Part shown: piece after piece, positions 9,976 to 19,015 of the stretch
How positions within the stretch are numbered: the stretch's first letter is position 1
Layout: each line of letters begins with the position of its first letter
Source: Desulfovibrio sp.
Lineage (GTDB): Bacteria; Desulfobacterota; Desulfovibrionia; Desulfovibrionales; Desulfovibrionaceae
Assembly: GCA_017450275.1 (NCBI GenBank)
Contig: JAFSVD010000067.1
Coordinates: 1-64,000 of the forward strand
Reading direction: 5' to 3'
Length of the DNA stretch: 64,000 nt
The notes under the pieces: model-generated
Databases searched by the model: none
The model's input: the letters and a program-made list of their open reading frames with translations, nothing else
What the model was told of the DNA's origin: nothing
Program-made: the position numbers and the translations under genes

Positions 9976-10223
9976 AAAACCTCCTTAACTATGTTGTAAA
10001 TTTCCACTATATATCAGGGAAATCATGGATAGAGACTGCAAAGATTGAAATAACCGAAATATACAACAGTGATGTCTACCTTTTTATGTTAAATATCAAA
10101 AAATGTCTTATTTTGTTCTAAATAATAAATTGATATGAAGAATTTTTCTATGGATAGGCTTTATAAAAAACAAGAGTACTTGATCTGCGTACAAGCAAAA
10201 AGACAAATAGCGCAAAAGCAAAG

Positions 10224-11888
10224 TTAATTGACCACATCCCAGGCAACAAGAGCACGATCGCTTGTTGAGAGAACTATGACCACACGGAGAAGCCTTTGCT
10301 TGGTGAGAGTGCGCCCATAGCGTCTTGAGCGCATCTGTTTGATGCCTTCTTCGAGAGCTGTGTTGACGCTCTTTCCGGGATAGCTGCGTTTGAATTCGAT
10401 AATGAGTTGTGTCTTGGGTGTTTGCAGCTCCATATCGGAAAAGCCATGCGCGTTGGGAACTTCTCGGGCTTTGAAAACAAGGGCATCAGGGATCAGCATA
10501 TAGATGATGTCTCTGATGGTATTTTCATTGGTAAAGGCATTGGAACTTGGTGTCAGAGATTCTGTTAGAATTATATTGAATAACTCTACGATTTTAGGTA
10601 AATCTGAAGAATCAATAAGCTGAGGTAATGTGTCTAATGCATTTCTTGTATCGATTGATAGTTTTCTGTTTTTTGATTGCAGGTAAAGCAGTATGAGTGA
10701 TTCTGCTACTTCTTCATTCGGTAGGCAAATGGATACAGATGTTTTGTTTTCATAGCGCAATGTATAGTAGCCGGTTTGAAGAAGTAAGATACTATAGGGA
10801 ATTGTGTCTGTATTTGATTTGATTTTAAGCTCATTCCTTGAAAGCGATATAGCTCTTTTTCTGCCAGATAGGATTTCTTTGTCTTGTATAACTGATTCGA
10901 GGCTGAAAAAGAAATTTGAATTATGATTTTTACCGGTGATATAGTTTTGGAGGATGCTGGGAACACATCCTGAATCATACCAGTAATTTTCAAAATGATG
11001 TTCTGGCTTACGGAGAAACTTGAGCACAGACCAAGGATTGTATACGGTATCCTGGGCATCTGGGCTAAACTGATACCCGTCATAGCGGGCTTTGAGGCGA
11101 CGATAGACGTCTTCTACGGGGAGATGGAGAACGGTTGCTGCATTGCGGATATAGGGATCAAAATACCTATGGAGCTCTTCCTCAGTGATACCAAGTAAAT
11201 GATTATATTCTTTGTTGAATGAGATATCCTCTAAGAAATTGACATCAGAGAAGAGACTGACATGGGAAACTCTTGTGATACCGGTTATAAATATGAACCT
11301 GAATTTCCAGGAAAATTCTTTGAGTGTATTAAAAAATGCAGAAAGACTATCGAGTATCGATTGGGCTTTTTGCTCATCGGGCAGTGAATGAATGATCGGC
11401 GCATCGTATTCGTCAATCAGCATCACAAGATTAAGCGTTTGGATGGATACGCAGTAGCGTGCTAAGAGGCTGTCTGGTGTATCTTTGTTGGTGAGAGGAA
11501 AGCCTGCGAGATGGGGAAAGACGTTTGTGAATGCCCTTTGGAGTGCGCAGAACAAACCATCTCGAAACGCTTCGGCGCTTTCACGTCGGAACGAAGCAAA
11601 GTTGAGGGATATGACTGGGAATGCTTCTTCCTTCCACCGGTTTTCAAGATGAAGCCCTGCAAAATCCGCAATACCGTTGGCAAAAAGAGACGCAAAGGTT
11701 GAAAGCAAGAGGGTTTTTCCGAATCGGCGAGGTCGCGATAAAAAAAAGCGACCTCTCACTTGAGCAAGATCGCCAATATTGTCCGTCTTATCAATATAGA
11801 TCTGATTGAGTGCGCGCAGGGCATGGAAGTTCGAAGAGGAGAGGGAAAGCCTTTCAAGCATGGAGACAGGGAGCGTTTGTCTGAGCAT
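10224..11888 (-). CDS. AAA-ATPase-like / PD-(D/E)XK nuclease-like protein, copy 1
   Basis: A 554-residue protein of the common accessory family pairing an AAA-ATPase-like domain with a C-terminal PD-(D/E)XK nuclease-like domain. Near the N-terminus it has IYIDKT and then RGRFFLSRPRRFGKTLLLST, a P-loop-like segment; LVMLIDEYDAPI is the Walker B region. The C-terminus has DMELQ...LIIEFKRSYPGKS, fitting the D...ExK nuclease core. The start is uncertain: ATG 11888, or ATG 11861, which aligns better with the second copy at 59.7-61.3 kb; neither has a strong ribosome site. It lies 41 nt downstream of surE on the same strand. The middle of the gene is visibly more AT-rich than its 5' end. Such genes are widespread and their role is unknown, possibly defence-related. 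Confidence 0.85.
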   Translation of the reverse strand: MLRQTLPVSMLERLSLSSSNFHALRALNQIYIDKTDNIGDLAQVRGRFFLSRPRRFGKTLLLSTFASLFANGIADFAGLHLENRWKEEAFPVISLNFASFRRESAEAFRDGLFCALQRAFTNVFPHLAGFPLTNKDTPDSLLARYCVSIQTLNLVMLIDEYDAPIIHSLPDEQKAQSILDSLSAFFNTLKEFSWKFRFIFITGITRVSHVSLFSDVNFLEDISFNKEYNHLLGITEEELHRYFDPYIRNAATVLHLPVEDVYRRLKARYDGYQFSPDAQDTVYNPWSVLKFLRKPEHHFENYWYDSGCVPSILQNYITGKNHNSNFFFSLESVIQDKEILSGRKRAISLSRNELKIKSNTDTIPYSILLLQTGYYTLRYENKTSVSICLPNEEVAESLILLYLQSKNRKLSIDTRNALDTLPQLIDSSDLPKIVELFNIILTESLTPSSNAFTNENTIRDIIYMLIPDALVFKAREVPNAHGFSDMELQTPKTQLIIEFKRSYPGKSVNTALEEGIKQMRSRRYGRTLTKQRLLRVVIVLSTSDRALVAWDVVN

Positions 11889-11929
11889 AGAGCATCATCG
11901 GAGGCGTGGAATGTTTTTGCTTTGTATCC

Positions 11930-12682
11930 TTACAACGAGTCTATATTGAGCAGTTTCATCGTCTGCTGATCGGTGAATTCAAAGCGCAAGGGCGTGATCG
12001 TGATATACTTGTTCCTGAGCAAAATAATATCGGAATCACTGCGCATCTTGGATTCGTCGCGGGCGCCGATCAGCCAGTAGTAGCGTTCTCCCCTGGGATC
12101 GGTGCAGCCCTGATAGACATTGTCCCAGGTGACTTCGCTATTTGCGCAGACGCGGATTCCCTTGATATCGTCGATGGGGCAGTCGGGATAGTTGATGTTG
12201 AGCACGCGTTTTTTGGGGATGGTTTCCAAGGGGAGCTTCGCAAGAAGACGGACGGCGTGTTCGCATTGGGCGTTGACATCGCTTGGATTGTGGTTGTCGA
12301 GCGAGAGGGCAATACTGGGGAAACCCTGTTGGGATCCCTCGATGGCTGCAGCCACGGTTCCTGAATAGAAGAGATCAGGGCCTACGTTGGCACCCATGTT
12401 TAACCCGCTCACAATGCAATCAGGCTGGTGTTCCATGAGCGAGCCCAAAGCCAATTTGACGCAGTCGGCAGGTGTTCCGTAGACTCCAATGCCGTGGTAG
12501 TTTTCCTCTTCGTGGTGTTTTGTGCGCAGGGGATCAAAAATCGTCAGGCATTGACTGACACCGGACTGCTGTCGCATGGGGGCAACGACGTCGACCGTGT
12601 GCCCGGCCTTGATCAAGTGTTTTGCCAGGGTTTTTATGCCCAGAGCCTGGATGCCATCGTCGTTTGTGAGAAGAATATGCAT
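11930..12682 (-). CDS. surE: 5'-nucleotidase SurE
   Basis: The metal-dependent nucleoside monophosphate phosphatase SurE, 250 residues, the usual family size. The start is ATG 12682, giving MHILLTNDDGI, which places the metal-binding Asp-Asp pair (NDDG) at residues 8-9 as in the family. The QQSGVSQ segment (metal-ligand Ser) and GLNMGANVG (metal-ligand Asn) follow. A longer frame upstream adds 26 unrelated residues and is not used. It is divergent from the OB/HD gene at 12786, so the ~100 nt between them must hold both promoters. An AAA-ATPase/nuclease gene follows on the same strand. Confidence 0.95.
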   Translation of the reverse strand: MHILLTNDDGIQALGIKTLAKHLIKAGHTVDVVAPMRQQSGVSQCLTIFDPLRTKHHEEENYHGIGVYGTPADCVKLALGSLMEHQPDCIVSGLNMGANVGPDLFYSGTVAAAIEGSQQGFPSIALSLDNHNPSDVNAQCEHAVRLLAKLPLETIPKKRVLNINYPDCPIDDIKGIRVCANSEVTWDNVYQGCTDPRGERYYWLIGARDESKMRSDSDIILLRNKYITITPLRFEFTDQQTMKLLNIDSL

Positions 12683-12785
12683 AGAGTTTTCCCGATTTAC
12701 GGATTTTGTACGTTGGTGATTGTTGTTTTTTGACGCAGTATATTTTTCGCAAAAACCCATAGTAGCATGGGCATAGGGATCTTAT

Positions 12786-14405
12786 ATGGAAAAAGGGATG
12801 TTCGTCAAAGACATTACGGATAAAAATCCCGTCCACGGCATCTTTTGCGTAAACCATGCGGTCGAGGCGACCACCAGAAAAAATACCCTCTATTGGGCGC
12901 TTACCCTCCACGATGTGACCGGCGATATCGACGCGAAAATCTGGACGCCCGAGCAATCGGGGCTGAGCCAGCTTCCTGGCGTTGACAGCTATCTTTCGAT
13001 CACAAAAGCCAGAGGCAGCTGGTTTAAAGACACACCGCAGATCAGCATCGAGCAAGCCTCTTTGCTCTCTTCGGATGCGGTTGACTGGACATGGTTTTTT
13101 ACCGAGCTTCCCAAAAAACCGACGGAACTTTTTGGGCAATTGATGGCGCTGCTTGAAAAAGAGCTGACGTTTAGGCCGTGGAAGGATTTCGTTGATGCGG
13201 TTTTTGGCGACGAACGCATTCGTACCTGTTTCCTTGAGGCACCAGGGGCAGCGTCTGTGCATCATGCCTATCGGGGTGGATTGCTTGAGCATACGCTTGC
13301 TGTATGCCGCCTTGTGCTTTTTTTAGCGGATGCCTATCCTGCGCTGGACAGGCAGACGCTCTTAGTCGGCGCGCTCTTTCATGATATCGGGAAAATCGAC
13401 GAGTACAGCTACGTCAATGCGATCGATGTGACCACCCCCGGTCGAATACTTGGGCATATGGCCTTGGGGCTTGCGCTCTTAGAGCCCTTTTGTCAGCATT
13501 CAAGCGTGCCACCGGCTCTTTTGCTGCATTTGAAGCATTTGATTTTAAGCCATCACGGTCAATTGGAATACGGTGCCTCTGTCTTGCCCCAGACTCAGGA
13601 AGCCTTGGCTCTCCACTATGCCGATAATCTCGATGCCAAGATGGCCATTTGCGAAAAGCATCTTGCCAAAACGACGCTTGAGCATCCTTGGACTGAGCCC
13701 ATCAATACCCTGGATCGCAGACGCCTTTTTCACGTTGAGGGTAAAGACATCTATCAGCAGGCCAAAGCGTCTGTATCACAAAAAGGCGGTGCCGATCCCT
13801 GGCAGTTCGATTTGGATGGCGGCGAGTGGGATGAATTGGATGCGCCTTCTGGTGTGGATGATGTCATGCTCGATCAGGCCTTTGAATCGACGATGGCAGA
13901 GCTCTCTTGCAAGGAACAGGCAGCAGAAAGCGATTGGCAAGAAGCAAGCACGGATGCAAATACCTGGAAGAGCGCGAGGAAGGATAGACCCAATCGCCCT
14001 CAAAACGAGGCGCATACGGATGCTTTCCCAACGGTTTTGCCAGCAAAGGATGCGATTGACGAAAAAAGCAGGGATAAGCAGGACAAGGCGCAAAACAGCG
14101 ATGTTGTCAACGATCCCTTTTTGAACGAGATGTTTTTGGATGCCGAAGAGCAGAGCGATACACAAAAAGCATGGGATACGGATGTTTCGAACCAGGTCAT
14201 AGAAGAGGACAATGTTGGGGGCGCTTCGCACGAGATGGCCAATTCCCCCCAAAGCAAGGATGACGTCTTCGAGAGTGCGGATTGTGCAGCAGAGGGGGGC
14301 GAGAACGTTCCCAAAAAACGCAGGCGGGGGCGTCCCCAGAAAGAGGCGAGCGACAAAAACGGACGGGACACAAAGAATGGGTCGCTCTTGGATATGCTCA
14401 TGTGA
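12786..14405 (+). CDS. OB-fold and HD-domain phosphohydrolase (YhaM-like) with acidic tail
   Basis: A 539-residue protein. Residues ~1-100 resemble a nucleic-acid-binding OB fold (TLHDVTGDIDAKIW). Residues ~155-330 form an HD domain: HHAYRGGLLEHTLAV, LFHDIGKIDEY (the HD pair) and LILSHHG. This architecture matches YhaM-type 3'-5' exoribonucleases, which are ~310-residue proteins. Here another ~200 residues follow: acidic, low-complexity, and ending in a basic KKRRRGRPQK segment like an AT-hook, which suggests nucleic-acid contact. AGGGAT lies before the ATG. tmk follows 43 nt downstream, so co-transcription is likely. RNA degradation is inferred from domain order. Confidence 0.88.
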   Translation: MEKGMFVKDITDKNPVHGIFCVNHAVEATTRKNTLYWALTLHDVTGDIDAKIWTPEQSGLSQLPGVDSYLSITKARGSWFKDTPQISIEQASLLSSDAVDWTWFFTELPKKPTELFGQLMALLEKELTFRPWKDFVDAVFGDERIRTCFLEAPGAASVHHAYRGGLLEHTLAVCRLVLFLADAYPALDRQTLLVGALFHDIGKIDEYSYVNAIDVTTPGRILGHMALGLALLEPFCQHSSVPPALLLHLKHLILSHHGQLEYGASVLPQTQEALALHYADNLDAKMAICEKHLAKTTLEHPWTEPINTLDRRRLFHVEGKDIYQQAKASVSQKGGADPWQFDLDGGEWDELDAPSGVDDVMLDQAFESTMAELSCKEQAAESDWQEASTDANTWKSARKDRPNRPQNEAHTDAFPTVLPAKDAIDEKSRDKQDKAQNSDVVNDPFLNEMFLDAEEQSDTQKAWDTDVSNQVIEEDNVGGASHEMANSPQSKDDVFESADCAAEGGENVPKKRRRGRPQKEASDKNGRDTKNGSLLDMLM

Positions 14406-14448
14406 GAAAAAGAAGGCTTTGTGTTTCAGGTTGAAGGGAGAGATCGGG

Positions 14449-15090
14449 ATGTTTGTCACCTTTGAAGGCATTGATGGGGCTGGCAAGACAAGTATGCTTG
14501 AAGAGGTTCAAAAAAAGCTCTGTCAGAAAGGATGCCCGCTTTGTGTCACACGGGAACCTGGGGGCACCTTTTTTGGGAACAAGATCAGAGAGCTTGTGCT
14601 CGCGACAAAGACCAAGAATCTCAGCAACCGGGCAGAACTCTTTCTCTTTTTGGCCGATCGCGCGCAGCATGTGGAGACCGTGATACAACCAGCTTTGAAG
14701 CGGGGGGATCTGGTCTTGTGCGATCGCTATACCGATTCAACCCGTGCCTATCAGGGCGGTGGCCGTGGTTTTGATGCCACGATGCTTGAGCAGGTGCTCG
14801 CTGCCTCCACAGGCGGCCTTGAGCCGGATCTCACCTTACTCTTTGATTTGCCGGCCAGGCAGGGACTTGAGCGCGCCCAGGCCAGAAATCATCTTTTGCA
14901 TGGTTCTGTCGACGAAAGCCGTTTTGACGATTTTGCACTGGCCTTTCATGAAGCGGTGCGTACACGCTATCTCGAGGTTGCCAAAAACAATCAGGATCGC
15001 ATCGTGGTCATTGATGCCAGCCAGGATTTTCAAAGGGTTCGGGATGCGGTTTTTGCGGTTTTTTCAGCACGCACAGGTTTTTGTGTATGA
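14449..15090 (+). CDS. tmk: Thymidylate kinase
   Basis: Phosphorylates dTMP to dTDP for DNA synthesis. The protein has 213 residues, normal for the family. The start is ATG 14449, preceded by AGGGAG; longer in-frame extensions lie inside the upstream gene. The P-loop FEGIDGAGKTS is at residues 4-14, the DRY motif is in LCDRYTDSTRAYQGGGRG, and LTLLFDLPA is the strand after it. The lid region is RAQARNHLLHG. It follows the OB/HD gene and is followed closely by an HDAC-family gene on the same strand. Confidence 0.96.
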   Translation: MFVTFEGIDGAGKTSMLEEVQKKLCQKGCPLCVTREPGGTFFGNKIRELVLATKTKNLSNRAELFLFLADRAQHVETVIQPALKRGDLVLCDRYTDSTRAYQGGGRGFDATMLEQVLAASTGGLEPDLTLLFDLPARQGLERAQARNHLLHGSVDESRFDDFALAFHEAVRTRYLEVAKNNQDRIVVIDASQDFQRVRDAVFAVFSARTGFCV

Positions 15091-15108
15091 TAAGCAATGG
15101 AGGTCTTT

Positions 15109-16443
15109 GTGGGAACGACCAATGGCTCCTATGAAAAAGCTGCCCAAACCCTCGGGGTGGTCTTTTTCCCTGCCTTTGACTGGGCAATCAGCCCGACCCA
15201 TCCGGAACGCGAGGAGCGTTTGCTCTATACGCGGGATCAACTGTTTGAAGAGGGTCTCTTTGATATTCCGGGCATCACCGAATATCCGCCGCTTTTTGCG
15301 GAAAAAAAGGCCTTGGAACGGGTGCATTTTTGTCTGCCTTCGGTGGATCATGTGAGTACAGAATCGCATTTGGCCTCAGCAGGCGGGGCGATCAAGGCTG
15401 CGCAATTGGTCTATGAGGGCAGAGAACAGCGTGCTTTTGCCCTGGTGCGTCCGCCAGGTCACCACGCCATGCGGGTTGTTCACGGCAATCGGGGTTTTTG
15501 CAATATCAACAACGAAGCCGTGATGATCGAGTACATCAGGGATCACTATCCCAAGCCAGACGGAAGCCCCTTAACCGTTGCCATTGTTGATACCGATGTC
15601 CACCATGGCGACGGTACCCAGGATATTTTCTGGAACGATCCCCACACCCTCTTTATTTCTCTCCACCAAGACGGACGCACGCTCTATCCAGGCAGTGGTT
15701 TTCTCTATGAAAACGGAGGCCCTGGAGCCCTGGGGCGAACCATCAATATCCCGCTTCCACCCAATACCACCGATAGTGGCTATCTCTATGCGGTCGAGCA
15801 TGCGGTTTTGCCCTTGCTCAAATATTTCAAGCCCGATCTCATCATCAATTCCGCAGGCCAGGACAATCATTTCACCGATCCCTTAGCCAATATGCGGCTT
15901 TCTGCCCAGGGCTATGCTGCGCTCAACCGAGCCATAGCGCCCAAGATAGCCGTGCTTGAGGGCGGGTATTCGATTCGGGGCGCCTTACCCTATGTGAATC
16001 TGGCTATTTGCTTGGCCTTGGCCGGGCTGCCAACCGATGACATCAGAGAGCCCGATTGGACGGAATCCATTGCCCGTCAGTCGCATGGGGTCACAACCTA
16101 TATCGAAGAGTTGTGCGACCAGGTGCTTGGCACCTATCTGAATCCCCCCAGTCATCCCAAGGAAGGCCGTGAAGACCATGGCTATTGGGTGCGTACTCGT
16201 TCTATCTTCTACGATACCGATATGCTCAGGGAGCGTCAGACGGAACGGATCCGTCTGTGTGATGACTGCCAAGGCCTGCAAATCATTGAAACGCAATCAG
16301 AGCGGGTGCGGCAATCGTTGTGCGTCTTGATTCCTCGCTTTGCCTGTCCAAAATGCCGTGAACTCGGATTGGAGTGGCTTGAACGGGGACGCAAAGCTGG
16401 CACCTACCAGTGTGTGCAGTGTTTGGACGGCGATCACGAGTAG
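15109..16443 (+). CDS. HDAC-family deacetylase (possible acetylpolyamine amidohydrolase) with Cys-rich tail
   Basis: A zinc amidohydrolase of the histone deacetylase/acetylpolyamine amidohydrolase superfamily, about 444 residues. Active-site elements are present: RPPGHHA (His-His pair), DTDVHHGDGTQ (zinc Asp and His), NSAGQDNHFTDP (third zinc ligand, GQD instead of the usual GFD) and LEGGYS (catalytic Tyr). After ~residue 345 it carries an unusual tail with three CxxC pairs (CDDC, CPKC, CVQC), likely a zinc-binding module. The start: ATG 15097 has no ribosome site, whereas GGAGG at 15099-15103 sits ideally before the in-frame GTG at 15109, which I prefer. The adjacent carboxynorspermidine genes make acetylated polyamines plausible substrates; this is inference. 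Confidence 0.9.
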   Translation: MGTTNGSYEKAAQTLGVVFFPAFDWAISPTHPEREERLLYTRDQLFEEGLFDIPGITEYPPLFAEKKALERVHFCLPSVDHVSTESHLASAGGAIKAAQLVYEGREQRAFALVRPPGHHAMRVVHGNRGFCNINNEAVMIEYIRDHYPKPDGSPLTVAIVDTDVHHGDGTQDIFWNDPHTLFISLHQDGRTLYPGSGFLYENGGPGALGRTINIPLPPNTTDSGYLYAVEHAVLPLLKYFKPDLIINSAGQDNHFTDPLANMRLSAQGYAALNRAIAPKIAVLEGGYSIRGALPYVNLAICLALAGLPTDDIREPDWTESIARQSHGVTTYIEELCDQVLGTYLNPPSHPKEGREDHGYWVRTRSIFYDTDMLRERQTERIRLCDDCQGLQIIETQSERVRQSLCVLIPRFACPKCRELGLEWLERGRKAGTYQCVQCLDGDHE

Positions 16444-16519
16444 CTTTTGATACGGCATCAATGTACCAGCGTATAGAAAAAACATGGTATTACGATCAAC
16501 AATACAATATATTCTATCA

Positions 16520-16550
16520 GGGAGGGTAGCGGTTCACCGCTACATACTGT
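16520..16550 (+). promoter_or_regulatory. Shine-Dalgarno separated from its start by a perfect hairpin
   Basis: The only strong ribosome site before the ATG at 16551 is GGGAGG at 16520-16525, about 25 nt away and too far for normal use. Between them lies a perfect hairpin, GTAGCGG-TTCA-CCGCTAC (16526-16543). When it folds, the site is brought to about 7 nt from the ATG. This geometry suggests structure-dependent initiation of the carboxynorspermidine synthase gene. Confidence 0.55.
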
Positions 16551-17750
16551 ATGACTGATATTTTGATTATTGGCTGCGGTGGTGTTGGCAGTGTGGTTGC
16601 CCATAAATGCGCCCAGGCAAAGGTGGCTGAGCAATCTTTTGGCACCATAACAATCGCTGCCAGAACCCAAAAGCGGCTTGAGAGCGTGGCCAAGCATGTG
16701 GATGCCACCTACGGGGTTATGCCTGCGATTGCTCAGGTGGATGCCGACGACACCAAGGCGCTGATTGCCTTGATCGAACGGGTGAAACCGGCCATTGTTG
16801 TGAATGTCGCCTTGCCCTATCAGGATCTCTCCATCATGGAGAGCTGTCTTGCCTGCGGTGTCCACTATCTGGATACAGCCAATTATGAACCCCCGGATAC
16901 AGCGCATTTTGAATACAAATGGCAGTGGGCGTATCGGGAGCGTTTTGAAAAAGCCGGTCTTTGTGCCCTGTTGGGATCGGGTTTTGATCCTGGGGTGACC
17001 AATGTGTTTGCGGCCTGGGTGATGAAGCATGAACTCGATAGCGTGCAAGTGCTCGATATCATCGACTGCAATGCCGGCGATCACGGCCAACACTTTGCCA
17101 CCAATTTCAATCCTGAAATCAATATTCGGGAAGTGACAGCCAAAGGACGGTATTGGGAACAGGGCGAATGGGTGGAAACCGATCCGCTTTCCTGGTCGAT
17201 GGACTACGATTTCCCGGAGATTGGAACGCGCAAATGCTTTTTGATGTACCACGAAGAACTGGAATCCTTGGTGCAAAATCTGCCAGGCCTTCGTCGTGCG
17301 CGGTTTTGGATGACGTTCTCTGAGAACTATTTGAACCACCTTCGGGTTCTTGAGCATGTGGGCATGACGCGCATCGATCCTGTTTCCTTCCAGGGGCAAT
17401 CGATTGTGCCTGTGCAGTTTCTGGCAAAGCTTTTGCCTGATCCAGCCTCTCTGGGTCCCTTAACACGGGGCAAAACCTGCATTGGCAATCGCATGCAGGG
17501 GCTTTCCAAGGGGTCGCCGAAGACCGTCTATATCTACAATATCTGCGACCATGAAGCGTGCTATAAGGAAGTGGGATCGCAGGCTATTTCCTACACAACC
17601 GGTGTTCCGGCCATGGTCGGCACCAAGATGCTGGCTGACGGAACGTGGCTGAAACCTGGCGTGTGGAATATGGAGCAGATGGATCCTGATCCGTTTTTGC
17701 GGGATCTCGCGACCTACGGGCTTCCGTGGCAGTGCGTGCGAGTGGAGTAG
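16551..17750 (+). CDS. Carboxynorspermidine/carboxyspermidine dehydrogenase (saccharopine dehydrogenase-like)
   Basis: NADPH-dependent reductive condensation of aspartate semialdehyde with a diamine (putrescine or diaminopropane), giving carboxyspermidine or carboxynorspermidine. The protein has 399 residues. The N-terminal Rossmann motif is ILIIGCGGVGSVV (residues 4-16). DTANYEPPDTAHFEY and LLGSGFDPGVTNVFA are typical of this branch of saccharopine-dehydrogenase-like proteins. The decarboxylase gene nspC starts 5 nt after its stop, which is the standard pairing. Translation may depend on the hairpin just upstream of its ATG. Confidence 0.93.
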   Translation: MTDILIIGCGGVGSVVAHKCAQAKVAEQSFGTITIAARTQKRLESVAKHVDATYGVMPAIAQVDADDTKALIALIERVKPAIVVNVALPYQDLSIMESCLACGVHYLDTANYEPPDTAHFEYKWQWAYRERFEKAGLCALLGSGFDPGVTNVFAAWVMKHELDSVQVLDIIDCNAGDHGQHFATNFNPEINIREVTAKGRYWEQGEWVETDPLSWSMDYDFPEIGTRKCFLMYHEELESLVQNLPGLRRARFWMTFSENYLNHLRVLEHVGMTRIDPVSFQGQSIVPVQFLAKLLPDPASLGPLTRGKTCIGNRMQGLSKGSPKTVYIYNICDHEACYKEVGSQAISYTTGVPAMVGTKMLADGTWLKPGVWNMEQMDPDPFLRDLATYGLPWQCVRVE

Positions 17751-17755
17751 GCTTG

Positions 17756-18964
17756 ATGAAGAGCCCCCTTCCCCCGTCTTTTTTGTTTTCCAAGGATGTG
17801 CCGGCGCCCTGTTATCTGATCGATGAAGAGGCCTTGTGTCGCAATTGCGCCATTCTCGAGGATATCCAACGCAAAACCGGGGTGCGCATCCTCCTCGCCT
17901 TGAAGGCTTTTGCCTGCTGGTCGCTTTTTCCCGTGCTCTCGAGAGCCTATCAGGGCGTTTTGTGGGGCACGTGCGCGAGTTCCGTGGATGAGGCGCGATT
18001 GGGTCGCGAGGAATTTGGTGGCGAGGTACATGTCTTTAGCAGTGGCTATGATACGGCGAGCGTTTTGGCCTTGTGCGAGCTCGTGGATACCTTTTCCTTT
18101 AATTCCATAGCCCAGTTTCGTCGATTTTGGCCAACTATCACGGCTTTTTGTGCCAAGACAGGGCGCACAATCCATGCAGGGATCAGGATCAATCCCGAGT
18201 ATACCGAAAGCACCCATGCCATCTACGATCCCTGTGACCCCTCATCCCGTCTTGGCGTGCGCAGGCGCGATTTCGACGAAGCGGTCTTTGCGGAAGGGGT
18301 GAGCGGGCTGCATTGCCACACCCTTTGCGAGCAAAATGCCGATGTCTTGGCTCGAACGCTCACCCAGGTGTATGCCAAGTTTGGTTCGCTTCTTACGCGT
18401 TCATCCTGGGTCAATTTGGGCGGAGGCCACCATATCACCCGAGACGATTACGATCGCGATTGTTTGTGTCGGGAGATTGTGCGGATGCAGGAGTACACAA
18501 ACGCCACAGTCTACCTGGAGCCAGGTGAAGCCGTGGCGCTTGAGAGTGGGTGGCTTTCGGCCACTGTGCTTGACTGTGTGATGGCGGATGTCTGGGTTGT
18601 GATCCTCGATGTCTCAATCACCTGCCATATGCCCGATGTGCTGGAAATGCCCTATCGTCCCAGAGTGTATTATGAGGATGCTGGTAGCATCTGCGAGGCC
18701 AAAGCCTATGACGGGCAGGGGGTGTGCGTTCGGCTCGCTGGCAATTCCTGTTTGGCAGGCGATGTGGTGCCCTTTTTGTACAGCTTCTCTCGCTTGCCGT
18801 GTGTGGGAGACAGACTGCTCTTTGCCGATATGGCCATCTACAGCATGGTCAAGACCACAACCTTTAACGGCTTGCGATTGCCGAGCATAGCGAGCTTTCG
18901 GGGAGAGCGGCTTCGGCTTTTGCGGCAGTTTGGGTATGAGGATTTTAAATCGCGTCTTTCCTAG
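17756..18964 (+). CDS. nspC: Carboxynorspermidine decarboxylase
   Basis: A PLP-dependent alanine-racemase-fold decarboxylase, 402 residues, that converts carboxy(nor)spermidine to (nor)spermidine. LLALKAFACW carries the PLP lysine near residue 43. LHCHTLCEQ, NLGGGHHIT and YLEPGEAVAL are the conserved cofactor and substrate segments, and AGNSCLAGD contains the catalytic Cys region of this family. The start is ATG 17756, 5 nt after the dehydrogenase stop, with GGAG about 8 nt upstream; an in-frame start at 17726 lies inside the previous gene and is rejected. A strong terminator follows, closing the operon. Confidence 0.95.
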   Translation: MKSPLPPSFLFSKDVPAPCYLIDEEALCRNCAILEDIQRKTGVRILLALKAFACWSLFPVLSRAYQGVLWGTCASSVDEARLGREEFGGEVHVFSSGYDTASVLALCELVDTFSFNSIAQFRRFWPTITAFCAKTGRTIHAGIRINPEYTESTHAIYDPCDPSSRLGVRRRDFDEAVFAEGVSGLHCHTLCEQNADVLARTLTQVYAKFGSLLTRSSWVNLGGGHHITRDDYDRDCLCREIVRMQEYTNATVYLEPGEAVALESGWLSATVLDCVMADVWVVILDVSITCHMPDVLEMPYRPRVYYEDAGSICEAKAYDGQGVCVRLAGNSCLAGDVVPFLYSFSRLPCVGDRLLFADMAIYSMVKTTTFNGLRLPSIASFRGERLRLLRQFGYEDFKSRLS

Positions 18965-18983
18965 ACAAACGCATAGACAAACA

Positions 18984-19013
18984 AAAAGAGCCAGCGTGGT
19001 GCTGGCTCTTTTT
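18984..19013. terminator. Bidirectional rho-independent terminator after nspC
   Basis: A stem AAAAAGAGCCAGC / GCTGGCTCTTTTT with a GTGGT loop. A T-run on the plus strand and an A-run on the other side let it serve both nspC and the convergent deacetylase gene ending at 19016. Confidence 0.9.
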
Positions 19014-19015
19014 GT

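Noticed and set aside
12534..13292. 252-codon minus-strand frame over the surE/HD junction
   Set aside because: It is antisense to well-supported surE and OB/HD coding sequence; codon-pattern shadow.
16458..17399. 313-codon minus-strand frame inside the carboxynorspermidine synthase gene
   Set aside because: Antisense shadow; no family resemblance.
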